Assembly: GCF_022129235.1 (NCBI RefSeq)
Contig: NZ_JADQAI010000001.1
Coordinates: 496,001 to 560,000 of the forward strand
From: Psychrobacter sp. Ps6
GTDB taxonomy: Bacteria; Pseudomonadota; Gammaproteobacteria; Pseudomonadales; Moraxellaceae
Direction: 5' to 3'
Length of the DNA stretch: 64,000 bases
The position numbers and the translations under genes were made by a program. Of the stretch, positions 36,146 through 46,357 are shown piece by piece; the stretch's first letter is position 1; each line of letters opens with the position of its first letter. Below the pieces are notes generated by a model. The model saw nothing but the letters and a program-made list of their open reading frames with translations. It ran no database searches and was not told the origin of the DNA.

Positions 36146-37081
36146 ATGAGTATCTCGTATCCAAACCATTCGTATCCAAGCCATGTCACCATCGTCGATG
36201 TCAGTCCGCGTGATGGATTGCAAAACGAATCTATGACGGTGCCGACTGAGGTTAAGCAAACGCTTATCAATGATTTAATTGATGCAGGGATTAAAAAGCT
36301 TGAGGCGACCAGTTTTGTCTCGCCTAAGTGGGTACCACAAATGGGTGATAACAGCGCGTTACTGGATGCGCTAGCACCGACGCGGCAGACGGACGTTTGC
36401 TACTCGGTACTCGTGCCCAATATGCGCGGCTTTGACAATGCGATTGCATACCGTCCTGATGAAATCGTTATTTTTGGCTCAGCCAGCGAAACCTTTTGCC
36501 AAAAAAATATCAACTGCAGTATCGATGAGAGTATTGAGCGTTTCGCGCCCGTTGCCGCGGCAGCAAAAGCGCAAGGTATTAAAGTGCGAGGCGTTATCTC
36601 TTGTACCGTTGGTTGTCCTTATGAAGGGGAGATTGACCCCAGCCAAGTCGCTTATGTAACCAAGCGATTGATTGAGATCGGTTCAGAGCAGATCGGTATT
36701 GCTGATACCATTGGTGTGGGTACACCCCTCAAAGTACAGCGCACCCTACAAGCAGCGCTTGAATATGCTGATATCACGATGTTATCAGGTCACTTTCATG
36801 ATACTTATGGCCAAGCACTCAGCAATACCTTAGCGGCATTACAAATGGGTGTCAGCGAATTTGATACCTCGGTGGCGGGCCTTGGTGGTTGTCCGTATGC
36901 CAAAGGCGCAACGGGTAATGTCGCAACCGAAGATGTGGTGTATATGTTGCATGGTATGGGTATCAGCACGGGTATCGACTTGGATAAGTTGGTTGTAGCA
37001 GGCGAACGTATTAGTGCGTTTTTAAAACGTCCAAATGGCTCAAATGTGGCACGTGCCTTAATCAATAAGCGTCAGTCTTAA
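36146..37081 (+). CDS. liuE: Hydroxymethylglutaryl-CoA lyase
   Basis: Last step of leucine degradation: splits HMG-CoA to acetyl-CoA and acetoacetate. The 311-residue TIM-barrel protein has VSPRDGLQNE with the catalytic Arg, EATSFVSPKWVPQM, the HFHDTYG metal-binding histidines and the signature GLGGCPYAKGATGNVATED with the active-site Cys. It starts 14 bases after liuD with AAAAAGGA in the gap, so it is clearly in the operon. Confidence 0.97.
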   Translation: MSISYPNHSYPSHVTIVDVSPRDGLQNESMTVPTEVKQTLINDLIDAGIKKLEATSFVSPKWVPQMGDNSALLDALAPTRQTDVCYSVLVPNMRGFDNAIAYRPDEIVIFGSASETFCQKNINCSIDESIERFAPVAAAAKAQGIKVRGVISCTVGCPYEGEIDPSQVAYVTKRLIEIGSEQIGIADTIGVGTPLKVQRTLQAALEYADITMLSGHFHDTYGQALSNTLAALQMGVSEFDTSVAGLGGCPYAKGATGNVATEDVVYMLHGMGISTGIDLDKLVVAGERISAFLKRPNGSNVARALINKRQS

Positions 37082-37123
37082 AAAATTATCGTAAAAATTA
37101 AATACTAAAAACAAGGAATGGTT

Positions 37124-38311
37124 ATGAGTTTACCTGGATTGAATTTTCAGCTTGGCGAAGATATTGACGCCCTACGTGATGTCGTGCAGCAGTTTGCGGC
37201 AAATGAAATCGCCCCACGTGCTGCCGAGATTGACAGTAGTGACGAGTTCCCCATGGATCTGTGGCAAAAGATGGGTGACCTCGGTCTACATGGTATTACC
37301 GTTCCTGAAGAGTACGGTGGCTCTAACATGGGTTATGTCGCCCATATGGTCGCGATGGAAGAGATCAGCCGTGCTTCAGCATCAGTAGCGCTTAGCTATG
37401 GTGCACACTCTAATCTATGTATCAACCAAATTAAACGCAACGGCTCTGAGGAACAAAAGCAAAAATATCTGCCGAAGCTTATCAGCGGTGAGTTCATCGG
37501 TGCCTTAGCAATGAGTGAGACAGGCGCTGGCTCAGATGTCGTCAGCATGAAGCTCAAAGCCGAAGAAAAAAACGGCAGCTACGTGCTGAACGGTAGCAAG
37601 ATGTGGATCACGAATGGCCCTGATGCGGACGTGATGGTGGTCTATGCCAAGACCAATCCTGAGATGGGCGCTAAAGGTATGACCGCCTTTATCGTTGAAA
37701 AAGGTATGAAAGGGTTTGGTACTGCGCAAAAGCTAGACAAGCTTGGCATGCGTGGTAGCCATACGGGTGAGATGACTTTTAACAATGTGACCGTACCAAG
37801 CGATAATATCTTGGGTGGCCTAAACGAAGGTGTGAAAGTACTCATGAGCGGGCTAGATTATGAGCGTGCGGTATTGGCGGCAGGTCCTATCGGTATCATG
37901 CAAGCGGTGATGGACAATGTCGTGCCTTATATCCATGATCGTAAGCAGTTTGGTCAAGCCATTGGTGAGTTTCAGTTGATCCAAGGCAAAGTCGCCGACA
38001 TGTATACCATTCTGCAAGCAGGTCGCAGCTTCTTATACACCGTGGGTAAAAACCTCGATATGCTAGACGCGCGCGGCGCTGGTCATAGTCGAGAAGTGCG
38101 CAAAGACTGTGCTAGTGTAATCTTATGGTGCGCCGAAAAAGCCACATGGATGGCGGGTGAGGGTATCCAAATATTTGGCGGTAATGGTTATACCAACGAA
38201 TATCCGCTTGGTCGCTACTGGCGCGATGCTAAGCTGTATGAGATTGGCGCAGGTACTAGCGAGATTCGTCGTATGCTGGTCGGTCGTGAGCTGTTTAACG
38301 AGACCAAATAA
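37124..38311 (+). CDS. liuA: Isovaleryl-CoA dehydrogenase
   Basis: FAD enzyme that oxidises isovaleryl-CoA to 3-methylcrotonyl-CoA. The 395 residues follow the acyl-CoA dehydrogenase fold, with [33 protein letters not shown] and [16 protein letters not shown]. The catalytic Glu is placed in [10 protein letters not shown], as in isovaleryl-CoA dehydrogenases, rather than at the usual C-terminal position. AAGGA is six bases before the ATG; an ATG two codons earlier is less well placed. It is the last gene of the operon here, whereas it is first in many liu operons. A terminator follows. Confidence 0.95.
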   Translation: MSLPGLNFQLGEDIDALRDVVQQFAANEIAPRAAEIDSSDEFPMDLWQKMGDLGLHGITVPEEYGGSNMGYVAHMVAMEEISRASASVALSYGAHSNLCINQIKRNGSEEQKQKYLPKLISGEFIGALAMSETGAGSDVVSMKLKAEEKNGSYVLNGSKMWITNGPDADVMVVYAKTNPEMGAKGMTAFIVEKGMKGFGTAQKLDKLGMRGSHTGEMTFNNVTVPSDNILGGLNEGVKVLMSGLDYERAVLAAGPIGIMQAVMDNVVPYIHDRKQFGQAIGEFQLIQGKVADMYTILQAGRSFLYTVGKNLDMLDARGAGHSREVRKDCASVILWCAEKATWMAGEGIQIFGGNGYTNEYPLGRYWRDAKLYEIGAGTSEIRRMLVGRELFNETK

Positions 38312-38370
38312 AAAAAGATTAAAGCAGTAGCTAGCAAAGCTCTGACCTTACAAAAGAGAAAAGCACATAT

Positions 38371-38407
38371 AAAAAAAGCAGCACGCTTTAAACGTGCTGC
38401 TTTTTTT
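38371..38407. terminator. Terminator between liuA and coaX, likely bidirectional
   Basis: Perfect stem AAAGCAGCACGTTT-type: AAAAGCAGCACG pairs with CGTGCTGCTTTT around TTTAAA-like loop, with A- and T-runs on both sides between convergent genes. Confidence 0.9.
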
Positions 38408-38446
38408 GTCAGTGTGACATTATGATATTGAGTTATCTATGTCGGA

Positions 38447-39175
38447 TTATGACTTATTACGATAATCAAAATACCGTGCCAGACCGTTTAATAATAAATC
38501 ATCACGTAAGCGTACGGGGCGATTGACATGCTGCGAGATAGTGGCTGCATCGCCGCCCGTCATGATCACTTCAAAGTTGGGGTGGCGACGGCTAATCTCA
38601 TTGACCGCACCAACGATAGAGAGCAAGATGCCACGATGCACGGCGTCTTGGGTGGTCATGCCTTGGCCAACGCTATCAAACGTGCCATTAGAGATTGTGA
38701 TTTGTTTAGTCCCAGAAAACAGAGACTCGCGTTGCAAGTAGATACTGGGGAAGATATAACCACCCAAATGCTCAGCGTGATCAATTAAATCAATCGTCAC
38801 CGCCGTACCGCAGCCGATCACGCATTGGCGTTTTTTCTTATCGACGGCTCCTAGCATTTGTAGCCAGCGGTCACAGCCGAGCTGCTGGTCATTGTAAGCA
38901 CTTTTCATCAGTGGATGCGCAGCATCAACATGGACAAACTCAAATGGAATGTTCAGACGACTGAGCGTCTCTGACACTTGGGCATTCAGCTTATCGCCCA
39001 GTACGGATGAGATACCAATAAAATCGGGCGCATAACGCTCAAAGCGGTCAGTCAGACCCATGAGTAATTCAGCGGGTGCTTGCAGATGCTGCTTGGCATC
39101 ATGTGAGACTATCTGCCCGATATCGTCGGTCAGCCAGTATTTTAGGCGGGTATTGCCAAGATCAAGCCAGAGCAT
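38447..39175 (-). CDS. coaX: Type III pantothenate kinase
   Basis: First enzyme of coenzyme A synthesis, 242 residues, cytoplasmic. It has the N-terminal phosphate motif LWLDLGNTRLKYW, the LGCDRWLQMLGAV segment that shapes the pantothenate site and VIGCGTAVTIDLID with the key Thr. AAAGGGA precedes the ATG. It follows birA on the same strand, a pairing common in pseudomonads and Moraxellaceae. coaD for a later step of the same pathway is also in this window. Confidence 0.94.
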   Translation of the reverse strand: MLWLDLGNTRLKYWLTDDIGQIVSHDAKQHLQAPAELLMGLTDRFERYAPDFIGISSVLGDKLNAQVSETLSRLNIPFEFVHVDAAHPLMKSAYNDQQLGCDRWLQMLGAVDKKKRQCVIGCGTAVTIDLIDHAEHLGGYIFPSIYLQRESLFSGTKQITISNGTFDSVGQGMTTQDAVHRGILLSIVGAVNEISRRHPNFEVIMTGGDAATISQHVNRPVRLRDDLLLNGLARYFDYRNKS

Positions 39176-39233
39176 AAAAATCCCTTTATATAGCGCTCGT
39201 TAATGATGGTGCTCGTCAGTTTGGTGGTTAAGC

Positions 39234-40178
39234 CTAATAAATAACGTCAATGCGTCCAGTAAAAAGCGTAGAAATCTTACCGTTATCTTGCTGCAATTGC
39301 AAACACCCATGAGTATCCACGCCGCAAGCTAACCCTGTCATCACTTGCTTTTTATTATTGTAGTCTTGGGTAACGCGCAATCGCAGACCCGCTAGTGCGT
39401 CCATCGCAGCAAACTGCTGTAAGAATCCATCTAAATAGTACGTATGACCTGTTGGTTTTTCTATACCCAAATGCTCAAAGCGTGTCATCGCTGCCATGAG
39501 TGCCGTCGTCATTTGCTGATACAGCGTTTGTAAGTCTGGCAGGCTCGTGGCAGCTGCCACTTCTGGATATAGCAACCCATGGATGTCTTGTAAACTGATC
39601 GCTTGATAACTCATTCCCTCAGACGTTTGAGCGGTGAGCTTTGGTGCGGCTTGCACATTTAAACCAATACCCAGTACTACACCAACCAGCTTGCCAGATT
39701 TGGTCACGGGTTCTATCAAGATACCAGCGAGTTTTTGAAAGGGTAGTGTTTGCTGATGTGCCTCACCGCTATCCAATGACGCACGCTTAACATCTTGAGA
39801 TGGATAAAACCCTAAGTCATTGGCCCATTTCACCCCAATTGGTGTCAATCCTTGCGCTAGTAAATGTTCATTTAAAGTTTGGATGACAGGCATTTTTGCC
39901 AGCTCAAGGCCAATAATTAAAGACAATAAACCACTAACTGGCATATGCACGGGGTGATATAGCGACAGATAGACATTGCCGCGCGGCGACTGCCACGAGC
40001 GCCCATGTTGTCCACGTCCCGCGCTTTGGGTCTCTGCGGTCAAGACGTGTATGGTAGCAGCATCTAGCGTGCCATCTTGCAATGCTGCGATCAGCTCGCT
40101 ATTGGTTGAGGCGCTACTGGCAACGTGACGGTGGTTGAGATCGGATAAATAGCTGGAAAAACTGGTGAGTGTTGGCAT
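39234..40178 (-). CDS. birA: Biotin--[acetyl-CoA-carboxylase] ligase
   Basis: Activates biotin to biotinyl-AMP and attaches it to carrier lysines. The 314-residue protein has the ASSASTNSELIAAL opening, ETQSAGRGQHGRSWQSP biotin/ATP loop, GVKWANDL and GVVLGIGLNVQ. It starts directly with the catalytic domain: no N-terminal winged helix as in E. coli BirA, so it should not be a repressor. Its extra length lies within the catalytic part and the C-terminal SH3-like domain. Likely clients are LiuD and acetyl-CoA carboxylase. No clear ribosome site seen. Confidence 0.94.
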   Translation of the reverse strand: MPTLTSFSSYLSDLNHRHVASSASTNSELIAALQDGTLDAATIHVLTAETQSAGRGQHGRSWQSPRGNVYLSLYHPVHMPVSGLLSLIIGLELAKMPVIQTLNEHLLAQGLTPIGVKWANDLGFYPSQDVKRASLDSGEAHQQTLPFQKLAGILIEPVTKSGKLVGVVLGIGLNVQAAPKLTAQTSEGMSYQAISLQDIHGLLYPEVAAATSLPDLQTLYQQMTTALMAAMTRFEHLGIEKPTGHTYYLDGFLQQFAAMDALAGLRLRVTQDYNNKKQVMTGLACGVDTHGCLQLQQDNGKISTLFTGRIDVIY

Positions 40179-40341
40179 AGGTTTAGTCGATGTGGTTAAG
40201 AGAAACTTTGATATACTAGGCGGTTGTCAAAGACAGCATAAAGGTCACGTTAAGATTTGGCAAATACAGTTGAGTGCACAAAGAAACCAGTAAGTATGAA
40301 ATAAAATTAATACTAGACCAGTATTATAAAAGGTTTGTTCT

Positions 40342-41148
40342 ATGATGTTATATGTGTGGTTTGTGATTGCAGGGGCGTTTGCAGGTGTTAGCGCAGGGTT
40401 ATTTGGCGTGGGCGGCGGCATGATTATCGTTCCCGCACTGGTGTGGATTTTTACCGCTTATGACTTTTCGCCAGAAGTAGTGACACATTTAGCCATTGGT
40501 ACGTCTCTTGCGACCATCGTGATCACTTCGATCAGCTCACTGACGGCTCATAATAAACGCGGCGGTGTCCGCTGGGAAGTATGGCGCAAGATGGCGCTTG
40601 GGTTAGTCATCGGTAGCGTTGTGGGCGCAGGCGTGGCAGATATGATTGATGGTCAGGCGCTACAAGCCATCATCGGTGTTGGCGCGCTACTGGTTGCGCT
40701 AAAAATGCTGTTCTTTTCTAATAAAGAGAAAGTAGGTAAACCGTTGCCGCCTGCTGGGGTGCAGTTTGGCGCAGGTACGGGCATTGGTATGGCGTCGTCT
40801 ATCTTCGGTATTGGCGGTGGTAGTCTGACCGTACCGTTTTTGAACTGGGCGGGATTGCCGATGAAACAATCGGTCGGTACGTCAGCGGCGTGTGGTCTTC
40901 CTATTGCTCTAGCTGGCGCGGCTGGGTTTGCCTGGTTTGGTCAAGATGTGGTTAATCTGCCCGAGGGCACCATCGGGTTTGTCCACGTCACCGGATTCTT
41001 ATTTATTTCGGTGGCAAGCTTTGCGATGGCAAAAGTCGGTGCCAAGCTCGCCCATGTATTGCCTGCTCTGATGCTCAAGCGCGCGTTTGGCGTGCTACTG
41101 ATATTTGCAGGAGGGCAGTTGTTATTAAGTGGACTGGGTGTGTTGTAG
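40342..41148 (+). CDS. TauE/SafE-family membrane permease
   Basis: A 268-residue inner-membrane protein with about eight hydrophobic segments, typical of the TSUP family that exports sulfite, sulfoacetate or related anions. The two family repeats show as GVSAGLFGVGGGMIIVPAL and GMASSIFGIGGGSLTVPFL, followed by KQSVGTSAACGLPIAL. AAAAGG precedes the ATG. It is single in context, so the substrate cannot be inferred. Confidence 0.93.
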   Translation: MMLYVWFVIAGAFAGVSAGLFGVGGGMIIVPALVWIFTAYDFSPEVVTHLAIGTSLATIVITSISSLTAHNKRGGVRWEVWRKMALGLVIGSVVGAGVADMIDGQALQAIIGVGALLVALKMLFFSNKEKVGKPLPPAGVQFGAGTGIGMASSIFGIGGGSLTVPFLNWAGLPMKQSVGTSAACGLPIALAGAAGFAWFGQDVVNLPEGTIGFVHVTGFLFISVASFAMAKVGAKLAHVLPALMLKRAFGVLLIFAGGQLLLSGLGVL

Positions 41149-41198
41149 CAATCTCAAATCTTTGTCGTAAAAAATGTAAACCATGAGACATTCTTAGT

Positions 41199-42140
41199 AT
41201 GAAAGCAGCAGAAAAATATCGCCGTGTTTTTGGCTCAATAAGTCATTTAAAAGATCAGCTATCATGGACGATTGGTCTTACGAATATGGTAGAGTTTTTG
41301 GCGTGGGAGCCGCAACGTATTTTAGGTATTACTAAAAAGCAATACGTACGCCAAATCATTGAATGGGTCGCTCACCCAGATATGAAGGACAAAAATATAG
41401 AAGAGATTGAGCAGTCAGTCATCAAAAAGCTCAATACAAAAATGCATGAGTCTGAGCAGCTAGAGACGTATTCAACGCAAACGACGGGCATCTGTAATGC
41501 GAGAGAAGCTGTGCGCCGTGTAAAATTCTTTTCTGAGGATTATCTAAATAAAGAGTTCGATATTTTTTTGAGTTTATGTAGTGATGTCTACTTAGACTCA
41601 TTTTATCAGCAATTCATCACCTTTGAGCCAAGTGGATTATGGTCGACACATGGTAATAGCGGTATATTTGAATTCAGTGCAGAGCTAAAAGCAATGTACA
41701 TGGACAACTTGGCCTACAACCATCAGGCGAACGTGTTGATAGCGAATGAGTTAAAACTCGCTGGCCGGAAAAACCCAGACCAAATCCTAAAGTACTGCGT
41801 GATGTATGAGCATTTGCTCGAAAAAGGCTTTATCGATAAAGGGGCTAAGTTTTTGTTGTTATTCATCGGTGGTAATGCGCTAAAGCATAACAAGCAAACA
41901 CTCGTAGATCGGGAGCTGGCACTGTGTCACAAACGACCCAAGAAATATCAGCATCTCTTAAGACCAGAGCTGTTAGAAATCGTCGATCATCTACAAGTGG
42001 CCAGCATCACATGGTCAGCATTGATTGAGTTCAATCAGCGCTACTTAGCAGAAAACGAGGTCAGCCAAGTCGAACAAAAACTGCTGCAAGGGTTTCACCA
42101 GAGCCTGAAGGCAAAATCGTTTATGCACTTAGACGTTTAA
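41199..42140 (+). CDS. Conserved-looking protein of unknown function upstream of smc
   Basis: A 313-residue soluble, mainly helical protein without signal or membrane segment. I do not recognise it. It has charged helices, an EPSGLWSTHGNSGIFEFSAE loop in the middle, and a hydrophobic GAKFLLLFIGGNAL segment near residue 220. It lies 50 bases after the TSUP gene and 66 before smc. The ribosome site is weak. Codon use looks like its neighbours, so this is likely a real resident gene. Confidence 0.75.
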   Translation: MKAAEKYRRVFGSISHLKDQLSWTIGLTNMVEFLAWEPQRILGITKKQYVRQIIEWVAHPDMKDKNIEEIEQSVIKKLNTKMHESEQLETYSTQTTGICNAREAVRRVKFFSEDYLNKEFDIFLSLCSDVYLDSFYQQFITFEPSGLWSTHGNSGIFEFSAELKAMYMDNLAYNHQANVLIANELKLAGRKNPDQILKYCVMYEHLLEKGFIDKGAKFLLLFIGGNALKHNKQTLVDRELALCHKRPKKYQHLLRPELLEIVDHLQVASITWSALIEFNQRYLAENEVSQVEQKLLQGFHQSLKAKSFMHLDV

Positions 42141-42206
42141 CCCTAAAAACTCACAACAATTTCAGGTAGAATAGCCGCCTGTTTTCGCTATATCAACTGA
42201 CTATTC

Positions 42207-45200
42207 ATGCGTTTAAAATCCCTAAAATTGGCAGGCTTCAAATCTTTTGCCAACCCAACGACCTTTACTTTTCGTCATGGCATCACTGCCATCGTCGGGC
42301 CAAACGGCTGCGGCAAATCCAATGTGATTGATGCCATCCGCTGGGTGCTGGGTGAGACCTCCGCCAAGCAGTTACGCGGCGGGGCGATGAGTGATGTCAT
42401 CTTTGCCGGTACACAAGATAAAACGGCCAAGAGTGTTGCCAGCGTTGAGCTGACTTTTGAGCACACTCAAGATGAGCAGACGGGCATTCGCCACGAGTTT
42501 AACTTGTACCAAGAGCTGTCCGTTCGCCGTCAGGTAAATAAAGAAGGGCGCTCGGATTATTTTATCAATGGTACGCGCTGTCGCCGCCGCGATGTGGTCG
42601 ATGTATTCTTGGGAACAGGGCTGGGTGCGCGCAGTTATGCGGTCATTGAGCAAGGCATGATTGGGCGGATTGTTGAGTCTAGCCCTGTACAGCTGCGTGA
42701 GTTTATTGAAGAGGCAGCTGGGGTCTCGCGCTATCAGGCGCGCCGCGAAGAGACGCAAAAGAAGCTTGAGAAAACAAGAGACAATCTAGCACGTCTGCAC
42801 GACATGCAAGGCGAACTACTGCGGCAACAAAAAACACTGTCTAAACAAGCAGCAAGCGCGCAGCGTTACGAGGAAATCTCTCTCAGCTTGGCTGATATCG
42901 AGCAGCAGCTCGCTATTCAGCAGCTGTATCAAGCCAAGCATAATCAGCAGCAGCAAAAAATCATACATGAGCGCAGTGCTGCCGAAGTGTCAACATTGCA
43001 AGCCGACTATGACACGTTAAAAGCTCAGCAAGACAAGCTCACCGCTCGTATCAACCAAGAGCAGTGGCTCAAAGATGATGCCCAAAGCGCGCACTATCAG
43101 CAGCAGCTGGGCTACCAAACTGCCGAGCATCAATTGAGCGATGCCACTGCACAGCTGGCAGCCATTGAGCAGCAACTGTCTCACTTAGCGCAGCAGCGCG
43201 AGCAATCACTCGCTGATATTGAGCGGCTTAACGCTGAACAAGCTGAGCAGCAGCAAGCGCTAGAAGCGTTACGCCCACAGCTTGCTGAGCTGACTCACAA
43301 GCGCGATGACTACAAGCGTAATGAGCAACCATTGCAGCGCGCGTGGCACGACGCACAAAACCAGCTATCACGCTTGCAAGACAAGGCTCGAACGCTTGAG
43401 CAGCAGCAAGCGATTAATATCCAAGCACAAAAGCGACACCAGCAAAGCTATGATAAGTGGCAACGCCGCGAGCAAAATTGGCAAAACCTCTGGCAGCAAT
43501 TGCAGCAGTCTATAGCGCCATCTACCAGTGCTAGTGCTGTTAGTGCCAGTGCTGATGCAAGTCAAACGCTAGCGCAGCAAGTCACTGAACTGAGCACAAC
43601 GCTACAGCAGATTGAGCGTCAACGAGAGGGCGTGGACGAACGTCTGTCTGATATACAACCGCAAGCGCATCATTTGCAGCAGCGACTGAACACGCAGCAA
43701 CGTGAGCTGAGCGATGATGAAAAGCGTCATGCACTACTGGCAGGCGAATACGACACGCTGCATCAGATATTGCATCCGAAACCTATAACGAACTCTCAAG
43801 ACAAAGCAGCTGTAACAAATAATACCGATAGCGGCGTTGTAAATACACAGCAATTGGCTATTACGACGCTGCGTGAGCAGATTGAGCTGAGCGCGAAGGG
43901 TCAAGCGCACGCACAGCTGCTCGATAGTGTCTTGGCGTTATGGCTAGATAGCCATGTGCTGGTTGCTAACCAACGAGCTAACCAACAAGCTAATCAAATC
44001 AAGCAATCAGGCGTTAATAACGCTAATGGCGTTTCTCAAAAAGCCGATAGCTTATGGCAAGTAATTGAACATGACATTACTGATTTACTGACTTATCAAA
44101 CCGCACAAAACACGCCAGCCAGTACAAAGGAAAAAACACTAACAACGGGTCATAGCCTATGGTTGCCTGCGAAACAAAACGATAGCAGTGATCATGCCTT
44201 TATTAGCGACTTACCAGATAGCTTAACTGACAAAGTATGGCCATTATCACATCTGATTGCTCAGCCTGCGCTTACGCTTTGGCAGCAGTGTTATCTATAC
44301 ACAGCGCAGTTTGAATCTGATAGCGAACATGATATTAACGTGTTTGCCGATGTCTTAAAATCATTACCGCCATCCGCGCTTCTGCTGACTGCCGATGGCT
44401 GGGTCATCAGTCGTCAAGGCACGCTTAATTTGAGTAAGCTCGCTGGCGCGCAAGACGATCAAAGCGAGGGTAGCAGTCAGTTTCTCACCCAGCGTTTGGC
44501 GCAGCGCACACGTTTGCAAACGCTAGAAGACTTGCTCGATGAGTTTGAGAGCAAAATCCACGATCGGCAAAAATCCATTGCAAAAGACCAGCGCGATTAT
44601 GATGCACTGATGATTAGTCTAGAAGAAACACGCGCACAAGCTGAGCAATTAACCCGTGATAAGCATCAATACCAGCAACAACTGACCACACAGCGCGCTA
44701 ATGCGGAGCGCTTGCAAGCAGATAGCCAACGCCTAAATGCTGACAAAGTGACGCTTGAGCAGGAAAAACAAGAACTTGCGCATGAGGCGCAGACACTTAT
44801 TCATGAGCAGCAGAATATCGAACGCGAGATTGCCACGTTCACGCCGCAAATAGCAGAGGCACGAGCGACCAATCAGCAATTACAATCTGAGCGCAGCGAG
44901 CTAAACCGCACACGTCAAGCCGATGATGAGGCTTGGCAGGCACTGCAGCTACGTATTCAGCAGTACGAGATGCGCCTAGAGCATAGTGTTAGCAGTATGG
45001 CTCGTGCAACCGAGCAATATGATAAGTCATTAGAGAATGAGCAGAGTCTACAGACGCGTCATAAGCAGCAGCAAGCTAAACTGCCCGATCTGCAAGCCGC
45101 ACTGCATAGCGCACAGACAACGCGTGATGAGCAGCAAGCGTTATTGAGTGAGCGTGATACTGCGCTCACGGCACTAAAGCAAGCGTATGCTGAGCAGCAG

Positions 45201-46142
45201 ACGGCATTTGATACATTGCAAAATACCTTGCAAACGCAGCAAAGCGAGCTTGCACAGCACGCAACTGAGTTGGCACTGAGTGCCGCGCGTTTGGAGGATG
45301 CCAGTTCACATACACAAAGCGCTCTAGATGCTTATATTCGAGTGAGTGAGAAATACAAAGCGCAAGCAGAACAGCCTCAACAAACCATAAGTGTCTCAAA
45401 CTTGCTGGCAGATTTTATCGCTCATGATCGCCGTGTGCGCCCAGACAAAATTGCTGAGCTGGAGTCCGAGCGCGCCAAGCTTGCGCAGCAATTAAGTAAG
45501 ATTGGTGCTGTCAATCTGGCTGCCGTCGCAGAGTTGGCCGAGGTCAATGAGCGCTTGGAGCCACTCGCGCAGCAGACTACCGATATTGCCGCCAGTATGC
45601 AGACGTTGACTGAAGCGATTGCTTCGATCGATGAGACAACCAAGACGCTATTTATGCAGACGCTCGATGCAGTCAACAATGAGCTGGCCAATTTGTTTGC
45701 TAAAGTGTTTGGTGGCGGACAAGCCAGTCTGACGTTGAACACAGATGAGATGCCAGCCAACACGCCAAAGTCAGAGCAATGGCGGGCAGGGCTTACTTTG
45801 ATGGCGCAGCCAAAGGGCAAGCGCAATAGTCGCTTAGCCGTACTCTCTGGCGGTGAAAAAACGCTGACCGCGCTTAGCCTGATTTTTGCGATATTTAAGC
45901 AGCATCCTGCGCCGTTTTGTGTACTTGATGAGGTCGATGCGCCGCTTGATGATGCCAATGTCGCGCGCTTTACTAGCCTGATTCATGAGCTGGCAGATGA
46001 TTTGCAGTTTATCTTTATCAGTCATAACAAACTGACGATGCAGATCGCTGATGAGCTAAAAGGTATCACCATGCCAAGCGCCGGTATTTCTACCCTAGTC
46101 AGTGTGTCGCTCGATGAAGCCGCGCGTTATGTAGAGAGCTAA
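42207..46142 (+). CDS. smc: Chromosome segregation ATPase Smc
   Basis: Condensin-like ATPase that organises and separates chromosomes, 1311 residues, longer than the usual 1150-1200. The head is intact: FKSFANPTTF, Walker A GPNGCGKSN (31-39), signature LSGGEKTLTALSL (from 1213) and Walker B FCVLDEVDAPLDD (1237 on). Two long Gln/Ala-rich coiled coils (about 170-520 and 770-1070) flank a hinge region of about 530-770 that is poorly conserved and contains an Asn/Gln-rich insert. No ScpA/ScpB genes are nearby. No clear ribosome site precedes the ATG. Confidence 0.97.
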   Translation: MRLKSLKLAGFKSFANPTTFTFRHGITAIVGPNGCGKSNVIDAIRWVLGETSAKQLRGGAMSDVIFAGTQDKTAKSVASVELTFEHTQDEQTGIRHEFNLYQELSVRRQVNKEGRSDYFINGTRCRRRDVVDVFLGTGLGARSYAVIEQGMIGRIVESSPVQLREFIEEAAGVSRYQARREETQKKLEKTRDNLARLHDMQGELLRQQKTLSKQAASAQRYEEISLSLADIEQQLAIQQLYQAKHNQQQQKIIHERSAAEVSTLQADYDTLKAQQDKLTARINQEQWLKDDAQSAHYQQQLGYQTAEHQLSDATAQLAAIEQQLSHLAQQREQSLADIERLNAEQAEQQQALEALRPQLAELTHKRDDYKRNEQPLQRAWHDAQNQLSRLQDKARTLEQQQAINIQAQKRHQQSYDKWQRREQNWQNLWQQLQQSIAPSTSASAVSASADASQTLAQQVTELSTTLQQIERQREGVDERLSDIQPQAHHLQQRLNTQQRELSDDEKRHALLAGEYDTLHQILHPKPITNSQDKAAVTNNTDSGVVNTQQLAITTLREQIELSAKGQAHAQLLDSVLALWLDSHVLVANQRANQQANQIKQSGVNNANGVSQKADSLWQVIEHDITDLLTYQTAQNTPASTKEKTLTTGHSLWLPAKQNDSSDHAFISDLPDSLTDKVWPLSHLIAQPALTLWQQCYLYTAQFESDSEHDINVFADVLKSLPPSALLLTADGWVISRQGTLNLSKLAGAQDDQSEGSSQFLTQRLAQRTRLQTLEDLLDEFESKIHDRQKSIAKDQRDYDALMISLEETRAQAEQLTRDKHQYQQQLTTQRANAERLQADSQRLNADKVTLEQEKQELAHEAQTLIHEQQNIEREIATFTPQIAEARATNQQLQSERSELNRTRQADDEAWQALQLRIQQYEMRLEHSVSSMARATEQYDKSLENEQSLQTRHKQQQAKLPDLQAALHSAQTTRDEQQALLSERDTALTALKQAYAEQQTAFDTLQNTLQTQQSELAQHATELALSAARLEDASSHTQSALDAYIRVSEKYKAQAEQPQQTISVSNLLADFIAHDRRVRPDKIAELESERAKLAQQLSKIGAVNLAAVAELAEVNERLEPLAQQTTDIAASMQTLTEAIASIDETTKTLFMQTLDAVNNELANLFAKVFGGGQASLTLNTDEMPANTPKSEQWRAGLTLMAQPKGKRNSRLAVLSGGEKTLTALSLIFAIFKQHPAPFCVLDEVDAPLDDANVARFTSLIHELADDLQFIFISHNKLTMQIADELKGITMPSAGISTLVSVSLDEAARYVES

Positions 46143-46357
46143 GACTAAAAAAGCCAAAACTAAAAGCGCTATGAGAATCAAAGCGATGCAAATATAATCA
46201 ATCCATTGGCATAAATACAAATATGCTTGACCTCAGTCCAGCATACTGGTTATAAAGTACACAATGTGGTGACGACATGGGTCAGCCATGCTAGAATATT
46301 GCCATTTATGCTCGTTTGTGTATTCCCTTTTGTTATATATACTAGGATGTATTTATC

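Noticed and set aside
39234-40178. BirA as a biotin-operon repressor
   Set aside because: The N-terminus begins directly with the catalytic domain, so the DNA-binding helix domain is absent.
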